A DNA stretch of 5,456 nucleotides from Anaerolineaceae bacterium UBA700 (GTDB lineage Bacteria > Chloroflexota > Anaerolineae > Anaerolineales > Anaerolineaceae). The stretch spans positions 1-5,456 of the forward strand of contig DBMK01000339.1 in assembly GCA_002298885.1 (NCBI GenBank), given 5' to 3'. The translations under genes were made by a program, and so were the position numbers. Below the pieces are notes generated by a model that ran no database searches, was not told the origin of the DNA, and saw nothing but the letters and a program-made list of their open reading frames with translations. This document shows, piece by piece, positions 1 through 5,412 of the stretch. Every line of letters starts with the position of its first letter. Position 1 is the first letter of the stretch.

Positions 1-131
1 GCCTCACCCCCGGCCCCTCTCCCAGAACGGTGAAGCACGTTCTGGAAGAGGGGAGAAAAGCAAATCCAGCGCATTTCTCCCCTCTCCTGAGAATGGTTTT
101 TTATTCTCAGGAGAGGGGCCGGGGGTGAGGC
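1..131. repeat. Nested inverted-repeat element (MITE/BIME-like), 131 bp
   Basis: Bases 1-22 and 110-131 are perfect reverse complements, giving 22-bp terminal arms. Inside are two further hairpins that reuse part of those arms. Bases 14-29 pair with 38-53 with one mismatch (21 against 46) and an 8-nt loop. Bases 79-94 pair perfectly with 103-118 around an 8-nt loop. The shared core CCCCTCTCC or its complement therefore occurs four times (about 14-22, 45-53, 79-87, 110-118), so the sequence can fold either as one long stem or as two side-by-side hairpins. It has no coding capacity. Similar CCTCACCCCCGGCCCCTC repeats are, to my knowledge, dispersed in many Chloroflexota genomes, so a non-autonomous mobile or REP-type element is likely. 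The left arm starts at the first base of the window, so the element may extend further left. Confidence 0.85.
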
Positions 132-218
132 TCTGGTTGATTGCAAGGTAAGTACATTACCCGTTTAAGTTGTCAAAAACTATAAGTCGTCACTACGATT
201 CGTGAAATATCGATTTTT
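132..218. other. AT-rich intergenic stretch, no gene seen
   Basis: This short AT-rich segment lies between the two repeat structures and contains no open reading frame with coding character. The only visible details are a 5-bp inverted repeat (GGTAA at 147-151, TTACC at 157-161) and a leftward TTGACA hexamer at 171-176 with no convincing -10 box. Its base composition contrasts with the GC-rich genes and matches the adjoining 219-308 repeat, so it may be part of inserted repeat sequence. Confidence 0.5.
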
Positions 219-308
219 TTATCGCGAATAGGACGAATAGGCGAATAATGCGAATGAAATCTTAAAAAACCATTCGCATTATTCGTTTATTCGCGGCATT
301 CGCGATGA
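219..308. repeat. Long imperfect inverted repeat made of CGAATA-like units
   Basis: Bases 223-256 and 271-304 are reverse complements over 34 positions with mismatches only in two small internal patches, and pairing continues with AT at 221-222 and 305-306. The loop is a 14-nt A/T-rich segment (257-270). Each arm is a run of short related units of the type CGAATAGG, CGAATAATG and CGAATG. The stem lies 24-26 nt downstream of the stop codon of the leftward truncated kinase gene. It is not a canonical intrinsic terminator for that operon, because the leftward transcript would leave the stem into an A-run rather than a U-run. It could still protect an mRNA 3' end. A dispersed hairpin repeat is the most likely identity. 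Confidence 0.8.
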
Positions 309-331
309 TCAACCCACCGCAATCAACTTCC

Positions 332-1144
332 CTATTCGGATTTAACCCGCAGCTCCGCAATCAAGCTGCGCATCTTTACCAGCGTCGACTGCACCAGCGC
401 CTGAAGCTGCTCCAACTGCGGGCGCACCCGGCCCGGGTCCTTTTCCAGCAGCATCTGCGTCGCCCGCGTGTTCAGGATGATGCTGAACATCGTCTGCGAC
501 ACCGAGTCGTGCAGTTGGCGCGCCAGGCGGTTGCGCTCTTCGATAGCCGCCAGCTCTTCCACCTGGCTGGCGTACAGCTCGAGCTGGCGGTTGGTCTCGC
601 GCAGCTCGCTCAGCATGGCCTGGCTGCGGGCGTGCGCCGCAACCACTTCCTGGCTGGCGGCAATGTAGGCCGCCAGCACGATCTCGCCCGCCTGCGGCAC
701 CAGCCCCAGCGCCAGCCCGTGCAGCGGCTCTAGGAAGACCATCGACGACGCCCCGGTCAGTACCACGAAAACGCCGATCCAGATCCAGCGCGGCCTGCCG
801 GTAAGATACACCGCCGCCTGGTAGCTCGGCAGGATGAACAGGCTGGTCACGAAATCCAGGTCCGAGGCCAGCGCGAACATCACCACGATCAGGCCAGATT
901 GGACCGCGAATACGGCCTGCAGCCAGCCGCGCCCCATGCTGGGACGCCACACCGGCAGGCTGAACACCACCAGGAAGGCCAACTCCAGTCCCAGGATCCA
1001 TCCCAGCCGTTCCTGCACCACCGGTCTGTCCGGCACCAGTGCCAGCGTGCGCCCGACGATGGCCACGAAGAACAGGTACAGCGACACCACGATCAGGCGT
1101 GACGGTCGCTGCCGGGAGAGTTCGGGGCTGCCGGGTAGGTTCAT
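332..1144 (-). CDS. Kinase-like membrane protein with DHp (HisKA_3) domain but no ATPase domain
   Basis: This 270-residue protein is a paralogue of the kinase encoded at 1838-3007. Six hydrophobic segments (roughly 17-36, 48-66, 76-93, 97-114, 119-138 and 145-164) form a membrane sensor region. A helical linker (about 168-200) leads to a HisKA_3 dimerisation/phosphoacceptor domain (about 200-266) with the H-box LARQLHDSVSQT and His212. The protein ends at SLIAELRVKSE, exactly where the HATPase domain begins in the paralogue (TLIAELRPQEA...). No N, G1 or G2 box follows, and the 331 bases downstream contain only repeats, so a simple frameshift does not explain the loss. It cannot bind ATP by itself. 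If expressed, it could heterodimerise with the full kinase and be phosphorylated in trans, or it may be a recent truncation product. The ATG at 1144 follows the regulator's stop by 7 nt with a weak AAGG site, consistent with the last gene of an operon. Confidence 0.88.
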   Translation of the reverse strand: MNLPGSPELSRQRPSRLIVVSLYLFFVAIVGRTLALVPDRPVVQERLGWILGLELAFLVVFSLPVWRPSMGRGWLQAVFAVQSGLIVVMFALASDLDFVTSLFILPSYQAAVYLTGRPRWIWIGVFVVLTGASSMVFLEPLHGLALGLVPQAGEIVLAAYIAASQEVVAAHARSQAMLSELRETNRQLELYASQVEELAAIEERNRLARQLHDSVSQTMFSIILNTRATQMLLEKDPGRVRPQLEQLQALVQSTLVKMRSLIAELRVKSE

Positions 1145-1151
1145 CGTTGCC

Positions 1152-1814
1152 TTACTGCCCGTCCACCAGCTTGTTCTTGATGGCGAAGATCGCCAGTTGG
1201 GTGCGGTCCTGCAGGTTCAACTTGCTCAGGATGTTGCTGATGTGCGTCTTGACCGTCTTTTCGCTGATAAACAGCTCCTGGGCGATGGCCTGGTTGCTCT
1301 GTCCCTTGGCCACCAGGCGTACCACGTCCCGCTCGCGCTCGGTCAGCTCCTCGGCCGGGCCTTCGACCTTCGGGCCGGCCTGGGCAGCCACCTGCTCCAT
1401 CAGCTTGCGGGCGATGTTGGGGTGCAGGCGCGCCTCGCCGCGGTGCGCCGCCCGGATCGCCTCTACCAGGTCGTCCGGCGACACGTCCTTCAGCAGGTAG
1501 CTCGAAGCGCCCGCCTGGATCGCCGGGAAGACCTTGTCGTCCTCGGTGAAGCTGGTCAGGGCGATTACCTTGGCGCCCGTGCCCAGCGCCTTCACCTGGC
1601 GGGTGGCCGCGATGCCGTCCAGGCGCGGCATCACCAGATCCATCAGCACCACGTCCGGCTCGAGCTGGCGCACCATTTCGACCGCCGCCTCCCCATCCCC
1701 GGCCTCGCCGATCACGGAGATATCCGCGTGCAGCTCCAGGAATGTGCGCAGTCCCTGGCGCACCACCTGGTGGTCGTCCACGATCAGCACCTTGATTGTC
1801 TCGCTCCCAGCCAT
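1152..1814 (-). CDS. NarL/LiaR-type response regulator (receiver + LuxR HTH)
   Basis: This 220-residue transcription factor has the usual length for the NarL/FixJ family. The receiver domain (about 7-122) has every key residue: Asp13 and Asp14 in the acidic pocket (VLIVDDHQVV), the phosphoacceptor Asp59 (VVLMDLVMP), Thr87 (ALTS) and Lys109 (YLLKD). A linker (about 140-155) leads to a LuxR/GerE helix-turn-helix (about 156-215), with LTERERDVVRLVAKG followed by SNQAIAQELFISEKTVKTH. The expected role is phosphorylation-dependent DNA binding downstream of the co-transcribed kinase. It sits between the two kinase genes, 23 nt after the full kinase's stop and 7 nt before the truncated kinase's start. 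The ATG at 1814 is well supported by a GGAGG site (complement of 1820-1824) with a 5-nt spacer. Nothing appears damaged. Its target genes cannot be read from sequence; autoregulation or control of the divergent SPFH gene is inference. Confidence 0.96.
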   Translation of the reverse strand: MAGSETIKVLIVDDHQVVRQGLRTFLELHADISVIGEAGDGEAAVEMVRQLEPDVVLMDLVMPRLDGIAATRQVKALGTGAKVIALTSFTEDDKVFPAIQAGASSYLLKDVSPDDLVEAIRAAHRGEARLHPNIARKLMEQVAAQAGPKVEGPAEELTERERDVVRLVAKGQSNQAIAQELFISEKTVKTHISNILSKLNLQDRTQLAIFAIKNKLVDGQ

Positions 1815-1819
1815 AGCTG

Positions 1820-1824
1820 CCTCC
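1820..1824 (-). promoter_or_regulatory. Ribosome-binding site of the response regulator
   Basis: The leftward strand reads GGAGG, 5 nt before the ATG at 1814. It is the strongest Shine-Dalgarno site in the leftward operon and fixes the regulator's start. It falls in the 23-nt gap after the upstream kinase gene, so the regulator can be translated independently and probably more strongly than the flanking kinases. Confidence 0.75.
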
Positions 1825-1837
1825 AGACCTGGATAAA

Positions 1838-3007
1838 TTATTTTTTAACCACCTTGATCCGCGTCCCCTTGCCGCGCTCGGAGGATACATTCAACTCCCA
1901 CCCGATCTCGGCGGCCCGCTCTCCCATGCTCGACAGGCCCACCCCTCGGCCCTGCCGGGCGCGTTCCGGGTCGAACCCCTGGCCGTTGTCCTCGATCTCT
2001 ATCCACAGCGGCTCGCTCAGGTGCAGCCGCACGCAGGCCTGCGATGCCTGGGCGTGCTTGACGATGTTGTTCAGCGCTTCCTGTGCGATTCTCAGCAGGC
2101 CTTGTTCTTCTTCCGCCGAAAGCGCCTGCTCGCCCTCCGCCTCGAGCGAAACCGCCAGTCCCTCCGGCAGGCGCCGGTTGGCCAGGTGCTGGCGCAGCGC
2201 CGCCGCCAGCCCGCCCTCGGTCGCTTCCTGGGGGCGCAGCTCGGCGATCAGCGTCTGCATCTCCGCCATGGCGCTGCGCGCCAGTTCGTTCAGGCGCTCG
2301 AGCTGGGCATTTACCCGGCCCGGGTTGCTCTCCAGCAGCAGCATGGCCGATTGGGTAGTGAGCGTCATGCTGAACACCGTCTGGGTGACCGAATCGTGCA
2401 GGTCGCGCCCCAGCCTGGCCCGCTCGCGCGCCACGGCCAATTGCTCCAACTGTTTCGAATACGCCTGGAGCTTCTGGTTGTTCTCCTCCAGTTCCTGCAG
2501 CATGGCCTGGTTCTTGGCCCGCGCCGCCAGCGCTCGCTTCGTGGCCAGGGCGTGCGCCCCAAACAGGGCGTCCGCCGCGCTGTAGATCAGCCCAAAGGCG
2601 ACCCCGATCACGATCCCCGAATGGATCGCCAGCGGCGGCAGCAACAGCACGGTAAAAGCCGCGATCCAGATCGTGCCGCGCCGGGGTTCGAGGTGCTGCA
2701 TCGCCTGCATGCTCAGCACGGCGAACAGCAGAGCAAAGTGGTCCGGCGGGTCCGGGCTGAACAGCAGGGCGAACACCAGCGCCGACTGCACTCCCAGGTA
2801 CACCTGGAAGAACCCCTTCCAGCGCCGCGTGATCACCGGCTCCGCCAGGAACAGCGCCAGCCAGGCCCCCAGCAGCCCCAATATCCGCCCGATGGCCCCC
2901 GCCTCATTAGAAAACAGCAGAATCGACCGCAGCAGCACCGCCAGGTACACCAGGCTAACGGTCAGGTAATACACCACGTCGTACGACCACACAAAAAAGC
3001 GCTTCAA
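1838..3007 (-). CDS. Six-helix membrane sensor histidine kinase, DesK/NarX (HPK7) type
   Basis: This is a complete two-component sensor kinase that should autophosphorylate on His and pass the phosphate to the regulator encoded 23 nt downstream. Numbered from the TTG at 3007 (389 aa): six hydrophobic segments (about 9-30, 39-59, 65-83, 90-106, 112-128, 131-154), a helical linker (about 155-194), a HisKA_3 domain with His204 in LGRDLHDSVTQT, and a HATPase_c domain with N-box QEALNNIVKHA (Asn314), G1 box EDNGQGFD (Asp340) and G2 box GVGLSSMGER (355-364). There is no PAS, GAF or HAMP domain, so sensing is probably by the membrane region. The start is uncertain. The frame is open to an ATG at 3175, but that ATG has no Shine-Dalgarno site, lies upstream of a TATAAT box, and would add 56 unusual residues spanning a hairpin. 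The TTG at 3007 has GGGAAG 9 nt upstream. A GTG at 2992 is also possible. Confidence 0.93.
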   Translation of the reverse strand: MKRFFVWSYDVVYYLTVSLVYLAVLLRSILLFSNEAGAIGRILGLLGAWLALFLAEPVITRRWKGFFQVYLGVQSALVFALLFSPDPPDHFALLFAVLSMQAMQHLEPRRGTIWIAAFTVLLLPPLAIHSGIVIGVAFGLIYSAADALFGAHALATKRALAARAKNQAMLQELEENNQKLQAYSKQLEQLAVARERARLGRDLHDSVTQTVFSMTLTTQSAMLLLESNPGRVNAQLERLNELARSAMAEMQTLIAELRPQEATEGGLAAALRQHLANRRLPEGLAVSLEAEGEQALSAEEEQGLLRIAQEALNNIVKHAQASQACVRLHLSEPLWIEIEDNGQGFDPERARQGRGVGLSSMGERAAEIGWELNVSSERGKGTRIKVVKK

Positions 3008-3064
3008 GAGCAAATTCTTCCCAAAAATACTTGTTGCATGCAGTTTGCTGGATTTATTAACAAT

Positions 3065-3070
3065 ATTATA
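3065..3070 (-). promoter_or_regulatory. Candidate -10 box for the leftward kinase-regulator operon
   Basis: The leftward strand reads TATAAT, a perfect -10 hexamer, in an AT-rich stretch about 58 nt before the preferred TTG start at 3007. No good -35 hexamer lies 16-18 nt upstream (the position reads AAATAA), so the promoter may need an activator or another sigma factor. If used, transcription would begin near 3058 and exclude the ATG at 3175, which supports the shorter kinase. Confidence 0.4.
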
Positions 3071-3100
3071 CAGGTTTGTCCCAATATTTATTTCTCCTCC

Positions 3101-3127
3101 CCCAAAATCCGTTCTTTGGATTTTGGG
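3101..3127. promoter_or_regulatory. Perfect 10-bp inverted repeat in the divergent control region
   Basis: CCCAAAATCC at 3101-3110 is the exact reverse complement of GGATTTTGGG at 3118-3127, with a 7-nt spacer. It lies about 31-62 bp upstream of the candidate leftward -10 box, where an activator would bind, and about 55-81 bp upstream of a possible rightward TATACT. No U-run follows on either strand, so it is not an intrinsic terminator. A dimeric operator, perhaps for the neighbouring response regulator, is an inference from symmetry and position only. Confidence 0.4.
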
Positions 3128-3181
3128 AGGCCGGGAGGGGGAAACCCTCAATCTCCCCGCAACCTCCTCCCTCATTCTGCG

Positions 3182-3187
3182 TATACT
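3182..3187 (+). promoter_or_regulatory. Weak candidate -10 box for the SPFH gene
   Basis: TATACT differs from the consensus -10 hexamer at one position and lies about 65 nt before the SPFH start codon. No recognisable -35 hexamer is found at 16-18 nt spacing (the region reads GCAACC). Transcription from here would start near 3194, placing the hairpin at 3192-3218 at the very 5' end of the mRNA. Confidence 0.25.
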
Positions 3188-3191
3188 TAAT

Positions 3192-3218
3192 AAGCCTGCG
3201 GAGCGTTTCCGCAGGTTT
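3192..3218 (+). promoter_or_regulatory. Hairpin in the SPFH gene leader
   Basis: CCTGCGGA at 3195-3202 pairs perfectly with TCCGCAGG at 3208-3215 around the loop GCGTT. The stem can extend outward by a G-U pair and two A-U pairs to 3192/3218. Only three U residues follow directly, so a strong terminator is unlikely. A 5' stabilising or regulatory leader hairpin is more plausible. The right end of the hairpin is 33 nt before the SPFH start codon and does not cover the ribosome-binding site. Confidence 0.5.
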
Positions 3219-3241
3219 CACCATTTACCCTTTTTGTAAGG

Positions 3242-3246
3242 GGAGG
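3242..3246 (+). promoter_or_regulatory. Ribosome-binding site of the SPFH gene
   Basis: GGAGG, within the purine run AAGGGGAGG, lies 5 nt before the ATG at 3252. It is a near-ideal Shine-Dalgarno site and fixes the start of the SPFH protein. The product then begins with a clear membrane-anchor segment, which agrees with this choice. Confidence 0.8.
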
Positions 3247-3251
3247 ATTGA

Positions 3252-5375
3252 ATGACAATCGATTTAGGTGTTTTGGCGCTGGTCGTGATCGGGATCGTGG
3301 TGCTGATCATTATTCTCTCAGGCATCCGCTATATCCCCAACAATCGCATCGGCCTCGTCGAGAAGGTCTTCGGCCGGCGCTCCGTCAAGGGCGGCTTCAT
3401 CGCCCTCAAAGGCGAAGCGGGTTACCAGCCGGATGTGCTGCGCGGCGGCCTGCATTACCTCATCCCGATCCAGTTTAAAGTCCACATTGCCCCGCTGGTG
3501 ACCATCCCGCAGGGCAAGATCGGCTATATCTTCGCCCGCGACGGCGTGCCTCTCAGCCCCATGCAGGTGCTGGCCAGCAACGTCACCGCCAACAACTTCC
3601 AGGACGTGGCAGCCTTCCTTACCAACGGCGGGCAGCGCGGCCCCCAGCGCCAGATTCTGCGCGAGGGCACCTACGCCATCAACCTGGCCCAGTTTGTGGT
3701 CATCACCGAGGAGCGCGTCTACTACCTGCCCCTCAGCCGGGATGACCAGTCCGTCATCCAGAGCATGGCCCAGGTGATCGCCGAGCGCAAAGGCTTCGTG
3801 CCCGTGGTGATTAAAGACTCCGACGACCGCATCGGCGTGGTCACCGTCCACGACGGCCCGTCCCTGCCCTCCGGCGAGATCATCGCCCCCGTGGTGGGCA
3901 CCGACCCCAAGGACAGCGAGACCTACCACAACAACTTCCAGATGCCCGACCGCTTTCTGCGCGCCGGCGGCCTGCGCGGCCGCCAGCTCCAGGTGCTGGT
4001 TGAGGGCACCTACTACCTCAACCGCCTGTTTGCCACCGTGGAAATGATCCCCAAGACAATCATTGAAGTAGGCACGGTGGGCGTGGTCGTTTCCTACAAC
4101 GGCGCCGCCGGCGTCGACCTCTCCGGCGTCGATTACCGCCACGGTGAGCTGGTGGAGAGGGGCAGCCGCGGCGTGTGGTCCGAGCCGCTCCTGCCTGGCA
4201 AGTACGCCTTCAACACCTACGCCGGCAAGGTCATTACCGTGCCCACCATCAACATCATCCTCAAGTGGATCCGCGGCGACACCGGCGCCCACCACTACGA
4301 CGAGAACCTGACCGAGGTCTCCCTGATCACCAAGGACGCCTTCGAGCCCACCCTGCCCCTCTCGGTGGTCATCCATATTGATTACAAGAAAGCCCCGCTG
4401 GTTATCCAGCGCTTCGGCGACGTCAAGCAACTCGTCGAGCAGACCCTGGACCCGATGGTCTCGGCCTACTTCAAGAACATCGGCCAGATGCGCACCCTCA
4501 TCCAGCTTATCCAGGAGCGCGCCGATATCCAGCGCATCGCCAGCCAGGAGATGAAGGACAAGTTCGCCCACTACAACCTGGAGTTGGAGGAGGTGCTGAT
4601 CGGCACCCCGGCCGCCGCCGAGGGCGACAGGCAGATTGAGATCATCCTCAACCAGCTTCGCTCCCGCCAGATCGCCGTCGAGCAGATTGAGACCTACGCC
4701 CGCCAGGAGACGGCCGCCGCCAAGGAGCGCGAGCTGCGCGAGACCCAGGCCCGCGCCCAGCAGCAGACCGCTATCACCGAGTCTGAGCTGAGCATCACCG
4801 TGCAGAGCAACCAGGGTAAGGCCGAGTTCCAGCGCGCCGTGCAGCAGGCTGCCCAGATCCGCACCCTGGCCGAGGCCGAGTCCGAGCGCATCGCCCGCAC
4901 CGGTATCGCCCAGGCCATCGCCACCGAGGAACAGGTGGCGGCCTACGGCGGCCCGCAGTACCAGGTGACTCAGCAGGTGATGAACCGCTTTGCCGAGGCC
5001 ATCCAGCAGTCCCGCGTGGACGTGGTGCCGCGCGTCCTGGTCGGCGGCGGTGGCAGCGACGGCGACCGTGGCATGACCGGCAGCAACCTCATGGAGGGCC
5101 TGCTCACCCTGCTCCTGTCCGACCGGCTGAACGTCAAGCTCACCGGCGAAGCCCAGCGCGAGCGCAGCCCCGAAGCCGACCGCCTGCGCGAGGAGATCCG
5201 CCAAAGCATGGCCAAAAAGCCCGCCGGCGGCTCGCAGGGAGGAACCCCCGCCGGCGGCACGCCCGGCCCCGCTATGCCCGGTCCGTCTACCCCTGGCCCG
5301 GCAGCTCCCGGCCCCGCCGCCCCCGGTCCTGCGGCCCCCATGCCGCCCAAGACCGATAAACCGTATACGAAATAA
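3252..5375 (+). CDS. Membrane-anchored SPFH/Band 7 (flotillin-like) protein with tandem beta modules
   Basis: This 707-residue protein is probably an oligomeric membrane-scaffold protein of the SPFH superfamily; its precise function is unknown. Residues 5-24 are one strong transmembrane helix (VLALVVIGIVVLIII), followed by the family-typical YIPNNRIGLVEKVFG. Residues about 48-335 contain four related beta-rich modules whose signature is G-x-Q-x3-L-x2-G-x-Y-x2-N (near 57-71, 130-145, 243-257 and 306-321). The SPFH domain follows (about 325-455), with TKDAFEPTLPLSVVIHIDY and QTLDPMVSAYFKNIGQ. A long Ala/Glu/Gln/Arg-rich helix covers about 456-560 and includes the flotillin-like GKAEFQRAVQQAAQI and EAESERIARTGIAQ. 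GGPQYQ (566-571) and a short helical region come next. The tail (about 655-707) is disordered, with five PGPxx pentapeptides. It is much longer than prohibitin- or stomatin-type proteins. No NfeD partner is visible. It is divergent from the kinase operon and has its own ribosome-binding site and downstream hairpin. Confidence 0.93.
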   Translation: MTIDLGVLALVVIGIVVLIIILSGIRYIPNNRIGLVEKVFGRRSVKGGFIALKGEAGYQPDVLRGGLHYLIPIQFKVHIAPLVTIPQGKIGYIFARDGVPLSPMQVLASNVTANNFQDVAAFLTNGGQRGPQRQILREGTYAINLAQFVVITEERVYYLPLSRDDQSVIQSMAQVIAERKGFVPVVIKDSDDRIGVVTVHDGPSLPSGEIIAPVVGTDPKDSETYHNNFQMPDRFLRAGGLRGRQLQVLVEGTYYLNRLFATVEMIPKTIIEVGTVGVVVSYNGAAGVDLSGVDYRHGELVERGSRGVWSEPLLPGKYAFNTYAGKVITVPTINIILKWIRGDTGAHHYDENLTEVSLITKDAFEPTLPLSVVIHIDYKKAPLVIQRFGDVKQLVEQTLDPMVSAYFKNIGQMRTLIQLIQERADIQRIASQEMKDKFAHYNLELEEVLIGTPAAAEGDRQIEIILNQLRSRQIAVEQIETYARQETAAAKERELRETQARAQQQTAITESELSITVQSNQGKAEFQRAVQQAAQIRTLAEAESERIARTGIAQAIATEEQVAAYGGPQYQVTQQVMNRFAEAIQQSRVDVVPRVLVGGGGSDGDRGMTGSNLMEGLLTLLLSDRLNVKLTGEAQRERSPEADRLREEIRQSMAKKPAGGSQGGTPAGGTPGPAMPGPSTPGPAAPGPAAPGPAAPMPPKTDKPYTK
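5262..5336 (+). repeat. Five tandem PGPxx codon repeats in the SPFH tail
   Basis: Five consecutive 15-bp units encode PGPAM, PGPST, PGPAA, PGPAA and PGPAA (residues 671-695). The units differ at several synonymous positions, so they are not identical DNA copies. The Gly spacing of five rules out a collagen triple helix. A flexible, extended proline-rich linker or interaction tail is likely. The unit number could vary between strains through slippage. Confidence 0.8.
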
Positions 5376-5388
5376 CCTCTCACCCGCT

Positions 5389-5412
5389 CCGGCCTGCGTC
5401 CCCGCAGGCCGG
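5389..5412 (+). terminator. GC-rich hairpin downstream of the SPFH gene, probable terminator
   Basis: CCGGCCTGCG at 5389-5398 pairs perfectly with CGCAGGCCGG at 5403-5412, leaving a 4-nt loop (TCCC). It begins 14 nt after the SPFH stop codon, the expected position for transcription termination. The tail that follows (CTGTCATTTCC) is only moderately T-rich, so it may be a weak intrinsic terminator or an mRNA 3' stabiliser. No start codon with a ribosome-binding site is visible in the remaining 44 bases. Confidence 0.6.

Noticed and set aside
149..176. Leftward TTGACA (complement of 171-176) as a -35 box of a promoter reading off the left edge
   Set aside because: No acceptable -10 hexamer sits at 16-18 nt spacing (the best is TACTTA), and the only thing downstream in the window is the 1-131 repeat.
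219..308. Intrinsic terminator of the leftward operon
   Set aside because: The stem is long and imperfect, and on the leftward transcript it is followed by an A-run instead of a U-run. I therefore describe it as a repeat.
1..308. CRISPR array or tRNA-like structure in the repeat-rich left end
   Set aside because: There are no regularly spaced direct repeats with unique spacers, and no cloverleaf with the conserved T-loop bases. The repeats are inverted and nested.
1..331. Missing ATPase domain of the truncated kinase continuing in another frame
   Set aside because: No N, G1 or G2 box sequence is found in any frame to the left of the stop codon, so the loss is not a single frameshift.
1141..1890. 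A second leftward 249-residue frame over the response regulator
   Set aside because: It is a Gly/Arg/Pro-rich shifted frame of the regulator gene, which itself has every receiver and HTH motif in the other frame.
834..2585. A 583-residue rightward open frame over the kinase and regulator genes
   Set aside because: It runs antisense to three genes with complete catalytic or receptor motifs, shows no domain of its own, and its Ser/Arg-rich composition is typical of a shadow frame.
2021..3190. A 389-residue rightward frame antisense to the full-length kinase
   Set aside because: It is Gln/Arg/His-rich with no domain and is explained by the complement of the kinase codons.
3318..5204. A 628-residue open frame antisense to the SPFH gene
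   Set aside because: Its composition is dominated by Gly, Asp, Leu, Val and His, as expected from the complement of GC-rich codons. It has no recognisable domain, and the opposite strand encodes a clear SPFH protein.
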